Origin: Paracoccus salipaludis | GTDB lineage: Bacteria; Pseudomonadota; Alphaproteobacteria; Rhodobacterales; Rhodobacteraceae | Reading direction: 5' to 3' | Length of the DNA stretch: 64,000 nt | NCBI RefSeq assembly: GCF_002287065.1 | Contig: NZ_NSJZ01000001.1 | Location: 124,001 to 188,000 of the forward strand | Part shown: positions 1 to 8,934 of the stretch, piece by piece | How the letters are laid out: each line of letters begins with the position of its first letter | How positions within the stretch are numbered: the stretch's first letter is position 1 | Made by a program: the position numbers and the translations under genes | The notes under the pieces: model-generated | What the model was told of the DNA's origin: nothing | Database searches by the model: none | Seen by the model: the letters and a program-made list of their open reading frames with translations, nothing else

Positions 1-725
1 GCCAGAACGGCGTCGCGGCGGATCGCCACGTCCTTGGGCAGCGCGCCCTGCCGGCGCTTGTCCTTCAGGGTCGAGCGCGCCCCCTTCCAGTCATGGGCGC
101 GGGTCTGCAGCGTCAGCAGCGTGTCCTGAAGGCCCGCGTTGGTGGGCTTGATCGCATAGGCCTTCTCGGCCAGCCGCAGCGCGGTCGAGGTGTCGCCCAT
201 GGCAAGGCGCTGCTGCATCAGCCCCCGGATGCCGACAAAGCGGGTGCGGTTGTCGGTCAGCATCTCGCGGTAGACCTGTTCCGCATGGGTGGCGTCGCCC
301 GCCGTCTCGGCCGCCTGCGCGGCCAGCAGGTTGGTCAGGTGCGGCTGGTCCAGGTACCTGGCGGCGCGCTTGGCGTGGTCCTGCGCCAGGCGTCCCTCGC
401 CCGAGGCGACGGCGAGCATCCCCTCGGCCAGTGCCTGGTAGCCGCGGCGTTCGCGCGTGCGGTCGAAATAGCGGTGGATCGCGGTGCGGTCGCCCGCGAG
501 GAACCGCAGGAAGGCCAGCGCCAGACGCAGGATCTGGACCGCGAGCCAGGCCAGGAACAGCGCCACGAGGGCGGCGATGGCGGCCTGCACCGGCCCCAGC
601 GTGTATTCGACGCCGTTGAACTGGATCAGCAGAGGCTCGCCATGTTCGGCCAGGTACATCGCCCCCAACGCCGCCGCCAGCACGACGGCGAAGAAGAACG
701 TGACCTTGAGAAGCGTAAGCAGCAT
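1..725 (-). CDS. hemY: HemY-like haem biosynthesis membrane TPR protein (C-terminus cut off)
   Basis: About 241 residues are visible before the window edge, with no stop. Two hydrophobic segments, near residues 5-25 and 43-75, are followed by a charged helical region (HRYFDRTRERRGYQALAEG) and helical pairs of TPR type. This is the layout of the proteobacterial HemY N-terminal domain, an inner-membrane protein linked to late haem synthesis whose exact biochemical role is unsettled. It is unrelated to the protoporphyrinogen oxidase also called HemY in Bacillus. It starts 11 bases after the mic60 stop and is presumably the last gene of a hemD-mic60-hemY operon, an arrangement known in Alphaproteobacteria. 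The identity rests on the N-terminal architecture and the context. Confidence 0.85.
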   Translation of the reverse strand, partial: MLLTLLKVTFFFAVVLAAALGAMYLAEHGEPLLIQFNGVEYTLGPVQAAIAALVALFLAWLAVQILRLALAFLRFLAGDRTAIHRYFDRTRERRGYQALAEGMLAVASGEGRLAQDHAKRAARYLDQPHLTNLLAAQAAETAGDATHAEQVYREMLTDNRTRFVGIRGLMQQRLAMGDTSTALRLAEKAYAIKPTNAGLQDTLLTLQTRAHDWKGARSTLKDKRRQGALPKDVAIRRDAVL

Positions 726-736
726 CGGCGGGAACC

Positions 737-2803
737 TCAGTTGGACGGGGCTGCGGCGCGGGCGTCGGCCGGCGGCGTTTCGGGTTGGTGCAGGGGCACG
801 GTGGCCGTGATGACCGGCGGCGTGGGACGAAGTGCCGCGCCTGCCGCCGCCGGTTCGGCGGCGGGGGCGGAGGGTTCGGCGGGCGCGGGCGCTTCAGCGG
901 CCCCGCCCTCGGGCGCAGGGGAAGCCTCGGCGGCAGCTTCAGCGGCGGCGGCCGGGGCAGGCTCGGCAGGTGCGGGCGCTTCAGCGGCCCCGCCCTCGGG
1001 CGCAGGGGAAGCCTCGGCGGCAGCTTCAGCAGCGGCGGCCGGGGCTGGCTCGGCGGGGGCAGCGGCCGCTGCGTCCCCGGCGGCAGGGGCAGGTTCCGGT
1101 GCGGGCGGCGCCTCGGGCGCGCCGGGGGCGGCGTTAGCCGCGTCTTCTGTCGCAGGGGCGGCCGGGGCGACCAGCGTGCCCAGGGCGGCCTGCGCCTGGA
1201 CATAGGCCTGCGCCTGCGCGGTCCAGTCGGCCATCGCGGGGCGCGCGGCTTCGGGCAGGGCGGCCAGTTCGTCCAGCGCGGCCTGGATGTGGCCCCGCTC
1301 GACCGCCGCGCCCGAGCGCGACAGCACCGCGTCCGCGTCCGAGCCTTGCCGCGGCTCGACCGAGCGCGCGCCGGTCTGGGCGCGCAGGAAGTTCCCCAGG
1401 ATGCTTCCTTCGCCCTGCGCCGATTCGGCCTGCAGGGACGCGCGCACACCGGCGCGGGCGGCAGGGGGGAAGGCCGCGACCAGCTCGTCCAGCGTGGGAA
1501 CCCGGGCCGTCAGCGCGGGCGGCGGCGTCACGCCCGCCTCCTCGAGCTGCGCCAGCGCGGCCGTGGGGGGCGCGCCGCTTTGCAGCGCCTCGCCGATGGC
1601 CAGCGCGGCCGAGGCGGCCTGGGCGCGGCGCGCGGCGTCCTCGGCCGACTGCGCCAGCGTGGTGGCGCGCGTCTCCGCCTCGGCCAGCCGCGCTTGGGCC
1701 TCGTCGGCGGCAGTGGCGATGCGCTGGGACAGGGCATCCGCCTCGGCGGCCAGCGCGTTCAGCCGCTCGACCGCGGCGGGATCGACGGCGGGGCGCTGCG
1801 CCAGTTCGGCGATCCGGGCCGCTTGCGCGTCAAGCTGCTGCTGAAGCGGGGCCAGATCGACGGCCGGGGTGTCCCGCAGCGTGGCAGCCGCCTCTTCCAG
1901 CGCCGTGAGCCGCCCGGCCTGCTCGTCTGCCGCCGATTGGAGCGGGGCAAGATCCACGGTCTGCTGGGGCGCGCTGCGCAGGGCGGTCACGGCCTCGTCC
2001 AGCGTGGCAAGCTGCTGCGCCTGGGCCGCGAGCGTCGTCGCGACCGAGGGGTCTGCGCCCGGTGCCGCGGGTGCCTCGGCCAGCAGCTTGGCGGCCGCAT
2101 CGGCGCCCGCCTGACGGGCCTGCTCGACCAGGGTTCCGCCTTGGCCGGCAAGGCTGGCGCTCGCGGCCTGGGTCGCGGCCTCCGACGCGGCCTGGCGGGC
2201 GGCCTCGACGGCGCGGGTCTCGATCTCGGCCGCCTGCCGCTCCATCTCGGCGCGCAGCGCGTCCGTGGCGGCGGTGCTGGCGACGGGGGCAGGCTGCCAC
2301 GCGGGGGGCAGGCGCGGGACGGCCCACCAGGCGGCGCCTGCTCCCAGCGCCGCTGCGATGACCCCGCCCAGGAACAGGGGCATGAACCCGCCTCGCCGCC
2401 TTGGCGCGGGGGCGGGGGCGGGGGCGGGGGCCGAGGCGGGGGAGCGGGCGGCGGTGGACGCCGTGCCCGGCTCAGGCGACGCGGGGCGCGTCACCGTGGG
2501 GATCGCCGAGGGGGCTACGGTTTCCTCGGCCCGGGCGCCCGAGGGCCCGGCTGCATCCGCCTTGCCGCCGTCCGGCATGTCGATCGTGACCGGCCGCTCG
2601 GCGCTGCCCTCGTCGGGGGCGCGGCGCGACATGGCGGGTCGGTCGCCGTTCTCGCCCACCAGCGCGGATTCGATGGGCGGCGCGGGGGGCGCCTCGGCGC
2701 CTTCCGTGTCGGGCGCCGACGCCTCGCGCGAGGGGAGGGCCGTGCCGGGGGCCGCCGGCTCGGGGCGGCGGTGCGGTGCGGCGTCGTCGGGGCGGTCGGT
2801 CAT
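737..2803 (-). CDS. mic60: Mic60/mitofilin-family inner-membrane protein
   Basis: The protein has 688 residues. The first 140 are charged and Pro/Ala-rich, one transmembrane helix spans about 141-162, and a long Ala/Gln/Glu-rich coiled coil covers about 180-420. A mitofilin-like helical region follows (AALAQLEEAGVTPPP, LVAAFPPAARAGVRASLQ). In Alphaproteobacteria, Mic60 is the homologue of the mitochondrial MICOS subunit; it shapes inner membranes and sits between hemD and hemY, as here. I chose the ATG at 2803 (MTDRPDD) because sequence upstream of it lacks Mic60 character and would overlap hemD. An unusual Pro/Ala/Glu-rich tail of about 110 residues follows the mitofilin part and contains a 29-residue tandem repeat. 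The whole protein is low-complexity, so the call relies heavily on architecture and operon position. Confidence 0.8.
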   Translation of the reverse strand: MTDRPDDAAPHRRPEPAAPGTALPSREASAPDTEGAEAPPAPPIESALVGENGDRPAMSRRAPDEGSAERPVTIDMPDGGKADAAGPSGARAEETVAPSAIPTVTRPASPEPGTASTAARSPASAPAPAPAPAPRRRGGFMPLFLGGVIAAALGAGAAWWAVPRLPPAWQPAPVASTAATDALRAEMERQAAEIETRAVEAARQAASEAATQAASASLAGQGGTLVEQARQAGADAAAKLLAEAPAAPGADPSVATTLAAQAQQLATLDEAVTALRSAPQQTVDLAPLQSAADEQAGRLTALEEAAATLRDTPAVDLAPLQQQLDAQAARIAELAQRPAVDPAAVERLNALAAEADALSQRIATAADEAQARLAEAETRATTLAQSAEDAARRAQAASAALAIGEALQSGAPPTAALAQLEEAGVTPPPALTARVPTLDELVAAFPPAARAGVRASLQAESAQGEGSILGNFLRAQTGARSVEPRQGSDADAVLSRSGAAVERGHIQAALDELAALPEAARPAMADWTAQAQAYVQAQAALGTLVAPAAPATEDAANAAPGAPEAPPAPEPAPAAGDAAAAAPAEPAPAAAAEAAAEASPAPEGGAAEAPAPAEPAPAAAAEAAAEASPAPEGGAAEAPAPAEPSAPAAEPAAAGAALRPTPPVITATVPLHQPETPPADARAAAPSN
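885..1058. repeat. Two-copy 87-bp in-frame tandem repeat in the mic60 tail
   Basis: Two copies of an 87-bp unit begin at 885 and 972. The first 58 bases are identical and only scattered differences follow. The unit is a multiple of three and encodes a 29-residue Pro/Ala/Glu-rich segment (PAPAEPAPAAAAEAA...). Expansion or contraction would keep the Mic60 reading frame, so copy number may vary between strains. Confidence 0.9.
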
Positions 2804-2928
2804 GGCGCGGCGATCCCTTGAAGTTTCCGGCGGCAGGCCAGCCTCCGGTGCGGTCGAAAACCCTTGCAGAAGACACGCCGTTGGCAGCGGCGCGGTGGCG
2901 CCAACCCTAGACGGGCGCGTCGGCCTGC

Positions 2929-3633
2929 TCAACCCGCGCCGAGGGCCGCGCGTTCCCCATCCAGCAGGCGATGGATGGCGTGAACAATCCCTTCCGCATC
3001 AGGCCTGTCCGCGACCTCGGATCGCAGGAGCCCCCCGGTCCAGGCCGCAGCCCATGCGGCCTCGGCCGCAGGACTGATCGGCGCGATCCACAGCGGGGCG
3101 GCCGCGTCCCGCGCCGCCCCTGCCGCCAGCCTGGCCGAGCGGGGCGAAAACAGCGGCAGGATCACGGGTGCCGACCCCTGCAGCAGCGCGATGCCCTCGG
3201 CCGGAAGGGGCAGCGCCTGCTGGTCATAGACGACGACGCCCGGCATCGGCAGGCGCGCCGCCAGATGCGCGCCATGCGGATGCACCCAGCCCGGTCCGAG
3301 GTCCTGAAGCATCGGCATCAGCCCCGCCGCGTCGCCCGGCCCCTCGGCCACGACGAACCCCGCCGCCCGCGCGCGTTCCGCCGTCCGGGGGCCCACGCAG
3401 AAGGCCGGCCGGCCTGCCCCGGGACCGGCAAAGGGGACTGCGTTCTCCGAGGTGAAGACCAGTCCCTTCGCCGTCTCCAGCGCGCGCGCGTCATGGGGAA
3501 CGGGCACGATCCGCTGCAGGGGTGCGACGACGCAGCGCAGGCCCAGCCCGGCGATCCGCGCGGCGAACCGGCGCCCCGCGGGTTCGGGACGCGTGATCAG
3601 GAGCGCGGGCGGCAGGGGGGCAGGCTCTCGCAT
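2929..3633 (-). CDS. hemD: Uroporphyrinogen-III synthase
   Basis: The protein has 234 residues, the normal size for HemD, which cyclises hydroxymethylbilane to uroporphyrinogen III, the shared precursor of haem, sirohaem and cobalamin. It opens with the typical LLITRPEPAGRRFAARI strand-helix and later has VFTSENAV and FCVGPRTAERARAAGF, where HemD proteins have their conserved Ser/Asn and Gly-Thr loops. HemD sequences diverge strongly, so the call also uses context: the gene precedes mic60 and hemY and faces tsaD. A -35/-10 pair lies 31 bases upstream of the start. Confidence 0.88.
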   Translation of the reverse strand: MREPAPLPPALLITRPEPAGRRFAARIAGLGLRCVVAPLQRIVPVPHDARALETAKGLVFTSENAVPFAGPGAGRPAFCVGPRTAERARAAGFVVAEGPGDAAGLMPMLQDLGPGWVHPHGAHLAARLPMPGVVVYDQQALPLPAEGIALLQGSAPVILPLFSPRSARLAAGAARDAAAPLWIAPISPAAEAAWAAAWTGGLLRSEVADRPDAEGIVHAIHRLLDGERAALGAG

Positions 3634-3663
3634 GGCGTTTCCTTCGGGCCGGTGCTAACCCCC

Positions 3664-3692
3664 GATAAGCCGCAGCATCCCCGCGAATTCAA
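3664..3692 (-). promoter_or_regulatory. Possible sigma70-type promoter for hemD
   Basis: Read on the minus strand, TTGAAT is followed after 17 bases by CTTATC, about 30 bases before the hemD start codon. The spacing is ideal and the -10 match is moderate. The 61-bp gap is shared with the divergent tsaD, so the two promoters must overlap or lie back to back. Confidence 0.4.
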
Positions 3693-3694
3693 CC

Positions 3695-4759
3695 ATGCCC
3701 CTGACCGTCCTTGGCATCGAGAGCAGTTGCGACGACACCGCCGCCGCGGTCGTGACCGAGGACCGCCGCGTGCTGTCCTCGGTCGTCTCGGGCCAGGCGG
3801 CCCTGCACGCGGCCTTCGGCGGCGTCGTGCCGGAAATCGCCGCCCGCGCCCATGCCGAGCGGCTGGACCTTTGCGTCGAGGCCGCGCTGGAGCAGGCGGG
3901 GGTCGGCTTGCGCGATCTCGACGCCATCGCCGTGACGGCGGGGCCGGGGCTGATCGGGGGGGTCATGGCCGGCGTGATGCTGGCCAAGGGGCTTTCCGCC
4001 GGGACCGGCCTGCCGCTGGTGGGGGTGAACCACCTTGCCGGTCATGCGCTGACGCCCCGGCTGACGGACGGGATCGGCTTTCCCTACCTGATGCTGCTGG
4101 TGTCCGGCGGTCATTGCCAGTTCCTGCGGGTGTCGGGGCCCGAAGAGTTCACCCGCCTTGGCGGCACCATCGACGACGCGCCCGGCGAGGCCTTCGACAA
4201 GGTGGCCAAGCTTCTGGGCCTGCCCCAGCCCGGCGGTCCCGTGGTGGAAGCCGAGGCGGCCAAGGGTGACGCCGCTGCCATCCCCCTGCCGCGTCCGCTG
4301 CTGGACCGCCCGGGCTGCGACATGAGCTTTTCCGGCCTCAAGACCGCCGTCCTGCGCGTCCGCGACCAGGCGGTGGCGGCCGAGGGCGGGTTGCGCGAAA
4401 GCCTGCGCGCTGACATCTGCGCCTCGTTCCAGGCGGCCGTGGCCGAGGTGCTGGCCGAGAAGACCCGCCGTGCCCTGGCGCAGGCCGATGTGCCCGTGGT
4501 TGCCGTTGCCGGAGGGGTCGCGGCCAACCGCACCATCCGCGCGGCGCTGGAACGCGTGGCGGCAGAGGCCGGCGTCCGTTTCCTTGCGCCGCCCCTGCCG
4601 CTGTGCACCGACAATGCCGCGATGATCGCCTGGGCCGGGATCGAGCGCTTCCGCCTCGGCCACCGCGACGGCATGGACCTCGCCGCGCGGCCCCGCTGGC
4701 CGCTGGACCAGAGCGCCGCGCCGATGCTGGGCGCGGGCAAGCGCGGGGCCAAGGCATGA
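3695..4759 (+). CDS. tsaD: tRNA N6-adenosine threonylcarbamoyltransferase
   Basis: The protein has 354 residues and belongs to the Kae1/TsaD ASKHA family. It transfers the threonylcarbamoyl group made by TsaC to A37 of ANN-decoding tRNAs, working with TsaB and TsaE. Visible signatures are [14 protein letters not shown] at the N-terminus, the metal-binding motif VNHLAGHAL around residue 110, the nucleotide-binding loop [10 protein letters not shown], and [14 protein letters not shown] near residue 270. The gene faces hemD, and its stop overlaps the gpsA start by ATGA, so tsaD-gpsA-yciI-EVE probably form one transcription unit. Confidence 0.97.
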   Translation: MPLTVLGIESSCDDTAAAVVTEDRRVLSSVVSGQAALHAAFGGVVPEIAARAHAERLDLCVEAALEQAGVGLRDLDAIAVTAGPGLIGGVMAGVMLAKGLSAGTGLPLVGVNHLAGHALTPRLTDGIGFPYLMLLVSGGHCQFLRVSGPEEFTRLGGTIDDAPGEAFDKVAKLLGLPQPGGPVVEAEAAKGDAAAIPLPRPLLDRPGCDMSFSGLKTAVLRVRDQAVAAEGGLRESLRADICASFQAAVAEVLAEKTRRALAQADVPVVAVAGGVAANRTIRAALERVAAEAGVRFLAPPLPLCTDNAAMIAWAGIERFRLGHRDGMDLAARPRWPLDQSAAPMLGAGKRGAKA

Positions 4760-5688
4760 ACATCGCCGTTCTGGGCGCAGGCGCCTTCGGCACGGCGCTG
4801 GCCGTCACCCTGTCGGCCAGGGGGCCGGTGTCGCTGTGGGGCCGCCGCATCGGCTGGCAGGGGGAAAACCCGCTGCTGCCCGGTGTCACGCTGCCCGGAA
4901 GCGTGGACGTGACTGAAACCCTGCCCGAGGCCGAGATCCTGCTGGTCGCCATTCCCGCGCAGGCCACGGGCGCCTTCCTGTCGGATCACGGGGCACGGCT
5001 CGACGGCCGCGCGCTGGTCAGCTGCGCCAAGGGGATCGACCTCGCCACGGGGCGCTCGCCCGCGCGGATGCTGGCCGAGGCCTGCCCCGGCTCGACCGTG
5101 GCCGTCCTCACCGGTCCCAGCTTCGCCGCCGACATCGCGCGGGGACTGCCGACCGCATTGACGCTCGCCTGCGCGGACGGCCAGGCGGGGCACCGGTTGC
5201 AGCACGCGCTGTCCACCCCGGTCCTGCGGCTTTACCGCACGACCGATGTGACGGGGGCAGAGCTGGGGGGCGCGCTGAAGAACGTCATCGCCATCGCGGC
5301 GGGCGTCGCCATCGGCGCGGGCCTGGGCGATTCCGCACGCGCCGCCATCATCACGCGGGGCTTCGCCGAGATGACCCGCTTCGCTGCCGCCAAGGGTGCC
5401 GACCCCGAGACGCTGACCGGCCTGTCGGGCCTGGGCGACCTGATCCTGACAGCCACCTCGGAACAGTCGCGCAACTTCCGCTATGGCTTGGCGCTGGGCC
5501 GGGCCGAGGCCTTCGACCCCCATGTCACCGTGGAAGGTGCCGCCACCGCCCGCGCCGTCGCCGCCATTGCCGCAAGGACCGGGATCGAGATGCCCGTCTC
5601 GACCCTGATCGCCGGGCTTGCCGGGGGCCGCGTCGGCGTTAAACAGGCGGTGGAGCTTCTGCTCGCACGCCCGCTCAAGGAGGAATGA
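4756..5688 (+). CDS. gpsA: Glycerol-3-phosphate dehydrogenase [NAD(P)+]
   Basis: The protein has 310 residues. GpsA reduces dihydroxyacetone phosphate to sn-glycerol-3-phosphate, the backbone of membrane phospholipids, in the cytoplasm. The Rossmann motif [10 protein letters not shown] opens the protein. The catalytic-lysine region [12 protein letters not shown] lies near residues 173-184, and [11 protein letters not shown] is the usual GpsA C-domain motif. I chose the ATG at 4756 because it gives the canonical [15 protein letters not shown] start and overlaps the tsaD stop by four bases. The downstream YciI gene overlaps its stop in the same way. Confidence 0.97.
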   Translation: MNIAVLGAGAFGTALAVTLSARGPVSLWGRRIGWQGENPLLPGVTLPGSVDVTETLPEAEILLVAIPAQATGAFLSDHGARLDGRALVSCAKGIDLATGRSPARMLAEACPGSTVAVLTGPSFAADIARGLPTALTLACADGQAGHRLQHALSTPVLRLYRTTDVTGAELGGALKNVIAIAAGVAIGAGLGDSARAAIITRGFAEMTRFAAAKGADPETLTGLSGLGDLILTATSEQSRNFRYGLALGRAEAFDPHVTVEGAATARAVAAIAARTGIEMPVSTLIAGLAGGRVGVKQAVELLLARPLKEE

Positions 5689-5960
5689 TGCCGCTGTTCG
5701 CCGTGATCTGCCGGGACAAGCCCGGACGCCTGAATGCCCGCATGACCACGCGCGAGGCGCATCTCGCCTGGCTGAACGGATCGGGCCGGGTGCAGCTGGC
5801 CGGGCCCTTCCTTGAGGACGGCAACCCCTGCGGCTCGCTGCTGATCATCGAGGCGGACGATCTGGACGCGGCAAAGGCCTGGGTGGCCGAGGACCCCTAT
5901 GCGGCGGCCGACGTGTTCGACTCGGTCGAGGTCATGGCCTGGCGCAAGGCCATCGGATGA
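5685..5960 (+). CDS. YciI family protein
   Basis: This 91-residue protein has the ferredoxin-like alpha-beta fold of YciI/YCII proteins, recognisable from [11 protein letters not shown], the loop [21 protein letters not shown] and the acidic end of strand [16 protein letters not shown]. The family has a conserved His/Asp pair; the His here is in REAHL. Some members act in dehalogenation or degradation, but most have no known reaction. Translation starts at ATG 5685 or the in-frame ATG 5688, overlapping the gpsA stop. The next gene (EVE) overlaps by ATGA, so the three are translationally coupled. Confidence 0.85.
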   Translation: MMPLFAVICRDKPGRLNARMTTREAHLAWLNGSGRVQLAGPFLEDGNPCGSLLIIEADDLDAAKAWVAEDPYAAADVFDSVEVMAWRKAIG

Positions 5961-6376
5961 CCCGCTGGCTTTTCAAGTCCGAGCCGGATGTGTTTTCCTG
6001 GGACGACCTCGTCGCGAAGGGAAACGCGGGCGAGGAATGGGACGGTGTCCGCAGCCATCAGGCCCGCAACCTGATGCGCGAGATGAAGGTCGGGGACCGG
6101 GGCTTCTTCTACCATTCCAACCTCGGCAAGGCGGTCGTCGGCATCGTCGAGGTGATCGCCGAGGCCCATCCCGACTCGACCGCAGAGGACCCGAGATGGG
6201 AATGCGTGGACCTGCGCGCGGTCGAGGCCCTGCCCCGGGCGGTGGGCCTGGCCGAGATCAAGGCCGACTCGCGCTTTGCCGAGATGGTGCTGGTCAGGAA
6301 CTCGCGCCTGTCGGTCCAGCCGGTGACGGCCGAGGAATGGGACGCGGTGCTGGCGCTTGCGGGCGCGAAGGGGTGA
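5957..6376 (+). CDS. EVE domain protein (modified-base reader fold)
   Basis: The 139-residue protein is a single EVE (PUA-like) domain. The start WLFKSEPDVFSWDDL, the binding-pocket segment WDGVRSHQARNLMREMKVGD and the strand GFFYHSN are all typical of the thymocyte nuclear protein 1-like family. EVE domains bind modified bases, such as modified cytosines in DNA, or act on RNA. Stand-alone bacterial copies are common and their ligand is unknown. The gene overlaps the YciI gene by ATGA and is followed four bases later by a DUF1761 gene. Confidence 0.9.
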   Translation: MTRWLFKSEPDVFSWDDLVAKGNAGEEWDGVRSHQARNLMREMKVGDRGFFYHSNLGKAVVGIVEVIAEAHPDSTAEDPRWECVDLRAVEALPRAVGLAEIKADSRFAEMVLVRNSRLSVQPVTAEEWDAVLALAGAKG

Positions 6377-6380
6377 TCCG

Positions 6381-6773
6381 ATGGAACTGATGATCGTCAT
6401 TGCCGCCGCCATCCTGGCCTGGGTGATCGGCGCGATCTGGTATCGGCTGAACGACAGGGTCTACAGCAATGCCTCGGGCCTGCAGGTGCAGAACATCGGC
6501 CACCCGCTGTCGCGGTCGGTCACGCCCTACCTGCTGGCCGGCGTCGCGCTGGTCGCCATCGCGGCGATGATCCGCATCCTTTACGTGCGCGCGGGCATCG
6601 ACGGGGTCGTCGCGGGGCTGGGCTGGGGCGCAGGCATCGGCGCGGCCATCGTGGCGCCCTGGTTCTTCATCACCAACACCTATTCACCCCGCCCCATGGT
6701 GATGACGCTGATCGACATGGGCTATGCGGTGCTGGCCTGCGCGGTGATCGGCGCGATCATGGGCGGCGTCTGA
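6381..6773 (+). CDS. DUF1761-like four-helix membrane protein
   Basis: The protein has 130 residues with four hydrophobic segments, near 3-20, 49-70, 75-97 and 105-128. WVIGAIWYRL near the start and the tail AVLACAVIGAIMGGV resemble DUF1761 membrane proteins, for which no function is known. The ATG at 6381 lies four bases after the EVE stop, so it probably belongs to the same transcript. The family assignment is from memory of the pattern and is moderate. Confidence 0.7.
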   Translation: MELMIVIAAAILAWVIGAIWYRLNDRVYSNASGLQVQNIGHPLSRSVTPYLLAGVALVAIAAMIRILYVRAGIDGVVAGLGWGAGIGAAIVAPWFFITNTYSPRPMVMTLIDMGYAVLACAVIGAIMGGV

Positions 6774-6806
6774 AGCAGGCCCCTGCACGGGACGCCACAA
6801 CGGGCG

Positions 6807-6832
6807 GCCCTGCGGTCAGGATGCCGCAGGGC
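6807..6832 (+). terminator. Perfect hairpin between the DUF1761 gene and the ABC transporter
   Basis: A 9-bp perfect stem (GCCCTGCGG / CCGCAGGGC) has an 8-base loop and no U-run. It could end the tsaD-to-DUF1761 transcript with help from other factors, or act in the ABC-gene leader. It contains the in-frame ATG at 6821, which argues for the later ATG at 6857 as the ABC start. Confidence 0.35.
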
Positions 6833-6856
6833 TTCGGGTTGCCCCAGGGCGGCCCA

Positions 6857-8701
6857 ATGCCTACACCATCCCGGACCCAGCGCCGGAGCAAGCCCTTGGC
6901 CCGCCAACCCAAGCCGACGATCGACCGCCCGACCACCCGCCGCATCGGCGCGCTGAGGGCGCTGTGGCCCTTCCTGCGTCCCTATCGCGCGATGATGGCC
7001 GGGGCGTTCGTGGCGCTGCTGGCCACCTCGGCCGTCAGCCTGGTCCTGCCTGTCGCCGTGCGCCGCATCGTGGACGGCTTCGGCCAAGGGGCGAGGCTCC
7101 TCGACCAGTATTTCCTCGCGGCCCTCGGAATCGCGGCCGCCCTCGCCCTGGGCACGGCACTGCGCTACGCCCTTGTCACGCGGCTGGGCGAGCGTGTCGT
7201 GGCCGACATCCGCCGCGCCGTCTTCGACCGGGTGATCGGCCTGTCTCCCGCCTTCTTCGAACGGGTGATGACGGGCGAGATCATCAGCCGCATCACCACC
7301 GACACGACGCTGATCCTGTCGGTGATCTCCAGCTCCGTCTCGCTGGCGCTGCGCCAGACCATCGTGGTGATCGGCGGGCTGGTCATGCTGCTCATCACCT
7401 CGCCCAAGCTGACGGGCCTTCTGTTCCTGCTGGTGCCGGTGGTGATCGTGCCGATCATCGTGCTGGGCCGCCGCCTGCGGGCCCTGTCGCGCGAGAACCA
7501 GGACTGGATCGCCAGTTCGTCCGGCACCGCCTCCGAGGCCCTGCTGGCCGCGCAGACCGTCCAGGCCTTCACCGCCGAGGAACCCACGCGCGCCGCCTTC
7601 GCCCGCGTGACCGAAACCGCCTTCGGTTCGGCCGAGCGGCGCATCCGCATCCGCGCGATGATGACGGCACTGGTGATCTTCCTGATCTTCGCGGGCGTCG
7701 TGGGCGTGCTGTGGGTGGGCGCGCGCGACGTGCGCGCGGGCACCATGACGGTGGGCGAGCTGGTGCAGTTCGTGATCTACGCCGTCCTTGTCGCCGGTTC
7801 CCTGGGGGCGCTGTCGGAAATCTGGGGCGAGCTTCAGCGCGCCGCCGGCGCCACCGAGCGCCTGGGCGACCTGCTGGCGACCGAGGACACGCTGCGCGAT
7901 CCCGCAAGGCCCGTGCCGCTGCCGCGTCCGGTCGCGGGACGCATCGACTTCGAGGCGGTCGGCTTCCGCTATCCGACCCGCCCCGACATCTCGGCGCTGG
8001 ACGATGTCACGCTGGCGATCCGCCCCGGCGAGACGGTCGCGCTGGTCGGCCCCTCGGGCGCGGGCAAGACCACCGTGGTGCAGCTGATCCAGCGCTTCTG
8101 GGACCCCGACCGGGGGACCGTCCGCATCGACGGGATCGACCTGCGCGACATGGCCCGCGCCGATTTCCGGCAGGCCATCGCGCTGGTCCCGCAGGACCCG
8201 GTGATCTTCGCCACCACCGCGCGCGAGAACATCCGCTTCGGCCAGGCCCATGCCACCGACGCGCAGATCGAGGCCGCCGCCCGCGCGGCCAACGCGCATG
8301 ACTTCATCATGTCGCTGCCGCAGGGTTACGACACCGAACTGGGCGAGCGCGGCGTGATGCTGTCGGGCGGGCAGAAGCAGCGCATCGCCATCGCCCGCGC
8401 GATCCTGCGGGACGCGCCGATCCTGCTGCTGGACGAGGCGACGAGCGCGCTGGACGCCCAGTCCGAGCGGCTGGTTCAGGACGCCATCGACGCCCTGGCG
8501 CAGGGCCGCACGACGATCATCGTGGCCCACCGCCTTGCCACCGTGAAGAAGGCCGACCGGATCGTGGTGATGGAAGGCGGCCGCATCGTTCAGCAGGGCA
8601 CGCACGAGGAACTGGTGGCGCAGGGCGGCCTTTACGCCCGCCTCGCGCGGCTTCAGTTCACCGACGGGCCGGTCGAGGCGCCGGCACCCGCGCTGGCGTG
8701 A
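6857..8701 (+). CDS. ABC transporter, fused permease-ATPase (exporter type)
   Basis: The half-transporter has 614 residues. The N-terminal domain carries six transmembrane helices, from WPFLRPYRAMMAGAFVALL to VIYAVLVAGSLGAL. The ATPase domain starts near residue 360, with Walker A (GPSGAGKTT), signature LSGGQKQR, Walker B (ILLLDEATSALD) and H-loop IVAHRL. It is expected to act as a homodimer. Sequence resembles the MsbA/LmrA-like exporters often annotated as lipid or multidrug ABCB transporters in alphaproteobacteria; the substrate cannot be deduced. I prefer the ATG at 6857 over 6821, which lies in a hairpin loop. The intracellular N-terminus is basic. Confidence 0.93.
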   Translation: MPTPSRTQRRSKPLARQPKPTIDRPTTRRIGALRALWPFLRPYRAMMAGAFVALLATSAVSLVLPVAVRRIVDGFGQGARLLDQYFLAALGIAAALALGTALRYALVTRLGERVVADIRRAVFDRVIGLSPAFFERVMTGEIISRITTDTTLILSVISSSVSLALRQTIVVIGGLVMLLITSPKLTGLLFLLVPVVIVPIIVLGRRLRALSRENQDWIASSSGTASEALLAAQTVQAFTAEEPTRAAFARVTETAFGSAERRIRIRAMMTALVIFLIFAGVVGVLWVGARDVRAGTMTVGELVQFVIYAVLVAGSLGALSEIWGELQRAAGATERLGDLLATEDTLRDPARPVPLPRPVAGRIDFEAVGFRYPTRPDISALDDVTLAIRPGETVALVGPSGAGKTTVVQLIQRFWDPDRGTVRIDGIDLRDMARADFRQAIALVPQDPVIFATTARENIRFGQAHATDAQIEAAARAANAHDFIMSLPQGYDTELGERGVMLSGGQKQRIAIARAILRDAPILLLDEATSALDAQSERLVQDAIDALAQGRTTIIVAHRLATVKKADRIVVMEGGRIVQQGTHEELVAQGGLYARLARLQFTDGPVEAPAPALA

Positions 8702-8781
8702 ACCGGCCGGGCGGGGCGATGCGCTGAAACTTCGGCGCGCCGGATGCATTGAGCCAGTCCCCTCGCAAGGAAAGGCTGGCC

Positions 8782-8928
8782 ATGTCCTATCGTCGCAATG
8801 TCAAGACCGGCCTCAAGGTCGCGCGCTTCGTCCTGCGCAACCGCAAGACCGTTGCGCTGGCCGTGACCACCCTTGCCGGGCTTGCGGCCAGAGGTGCGGT
8901 CAAGCTGGCCAGGGGCACCCGGCGCTGA
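8782..8928 (+). CDS. Small basic protein, 48 residues, unknown
   Basis: This short gene encodes MSYRRNVKTGLKVARFVLR... with seven Arg and four Lys residues around one weakly hydrophobic stretch (TVALAVTTLAGLAA). That suggests an amphipathic or membrane-associated helix with basic ends. A good ribosome-binding site (AAGGAAAGG) lies 6-14 bases before the ATG. It sits alone between the ABC transporter and the convergent map gene. I do not recognise it; the ribosome site and clean start-to-stop frame are the support. Confidence 0.55.
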   Translation: MSYRRNVKTGLKVARFVLRNRKTVALAVTTLAGLAARGAVKLARGTRR

Positions 8929-8934
8929 GCGGGC

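Noticed and set aside
785..2821. Long plus-strand open frame of 678 codons across mic60
   Set aside because: It is antisense to mic60 and reads as Gly/Arg-rich low complexity, as expected from GC-rich sequence; hemD-mic60-hemY on the minus strand explains the region.
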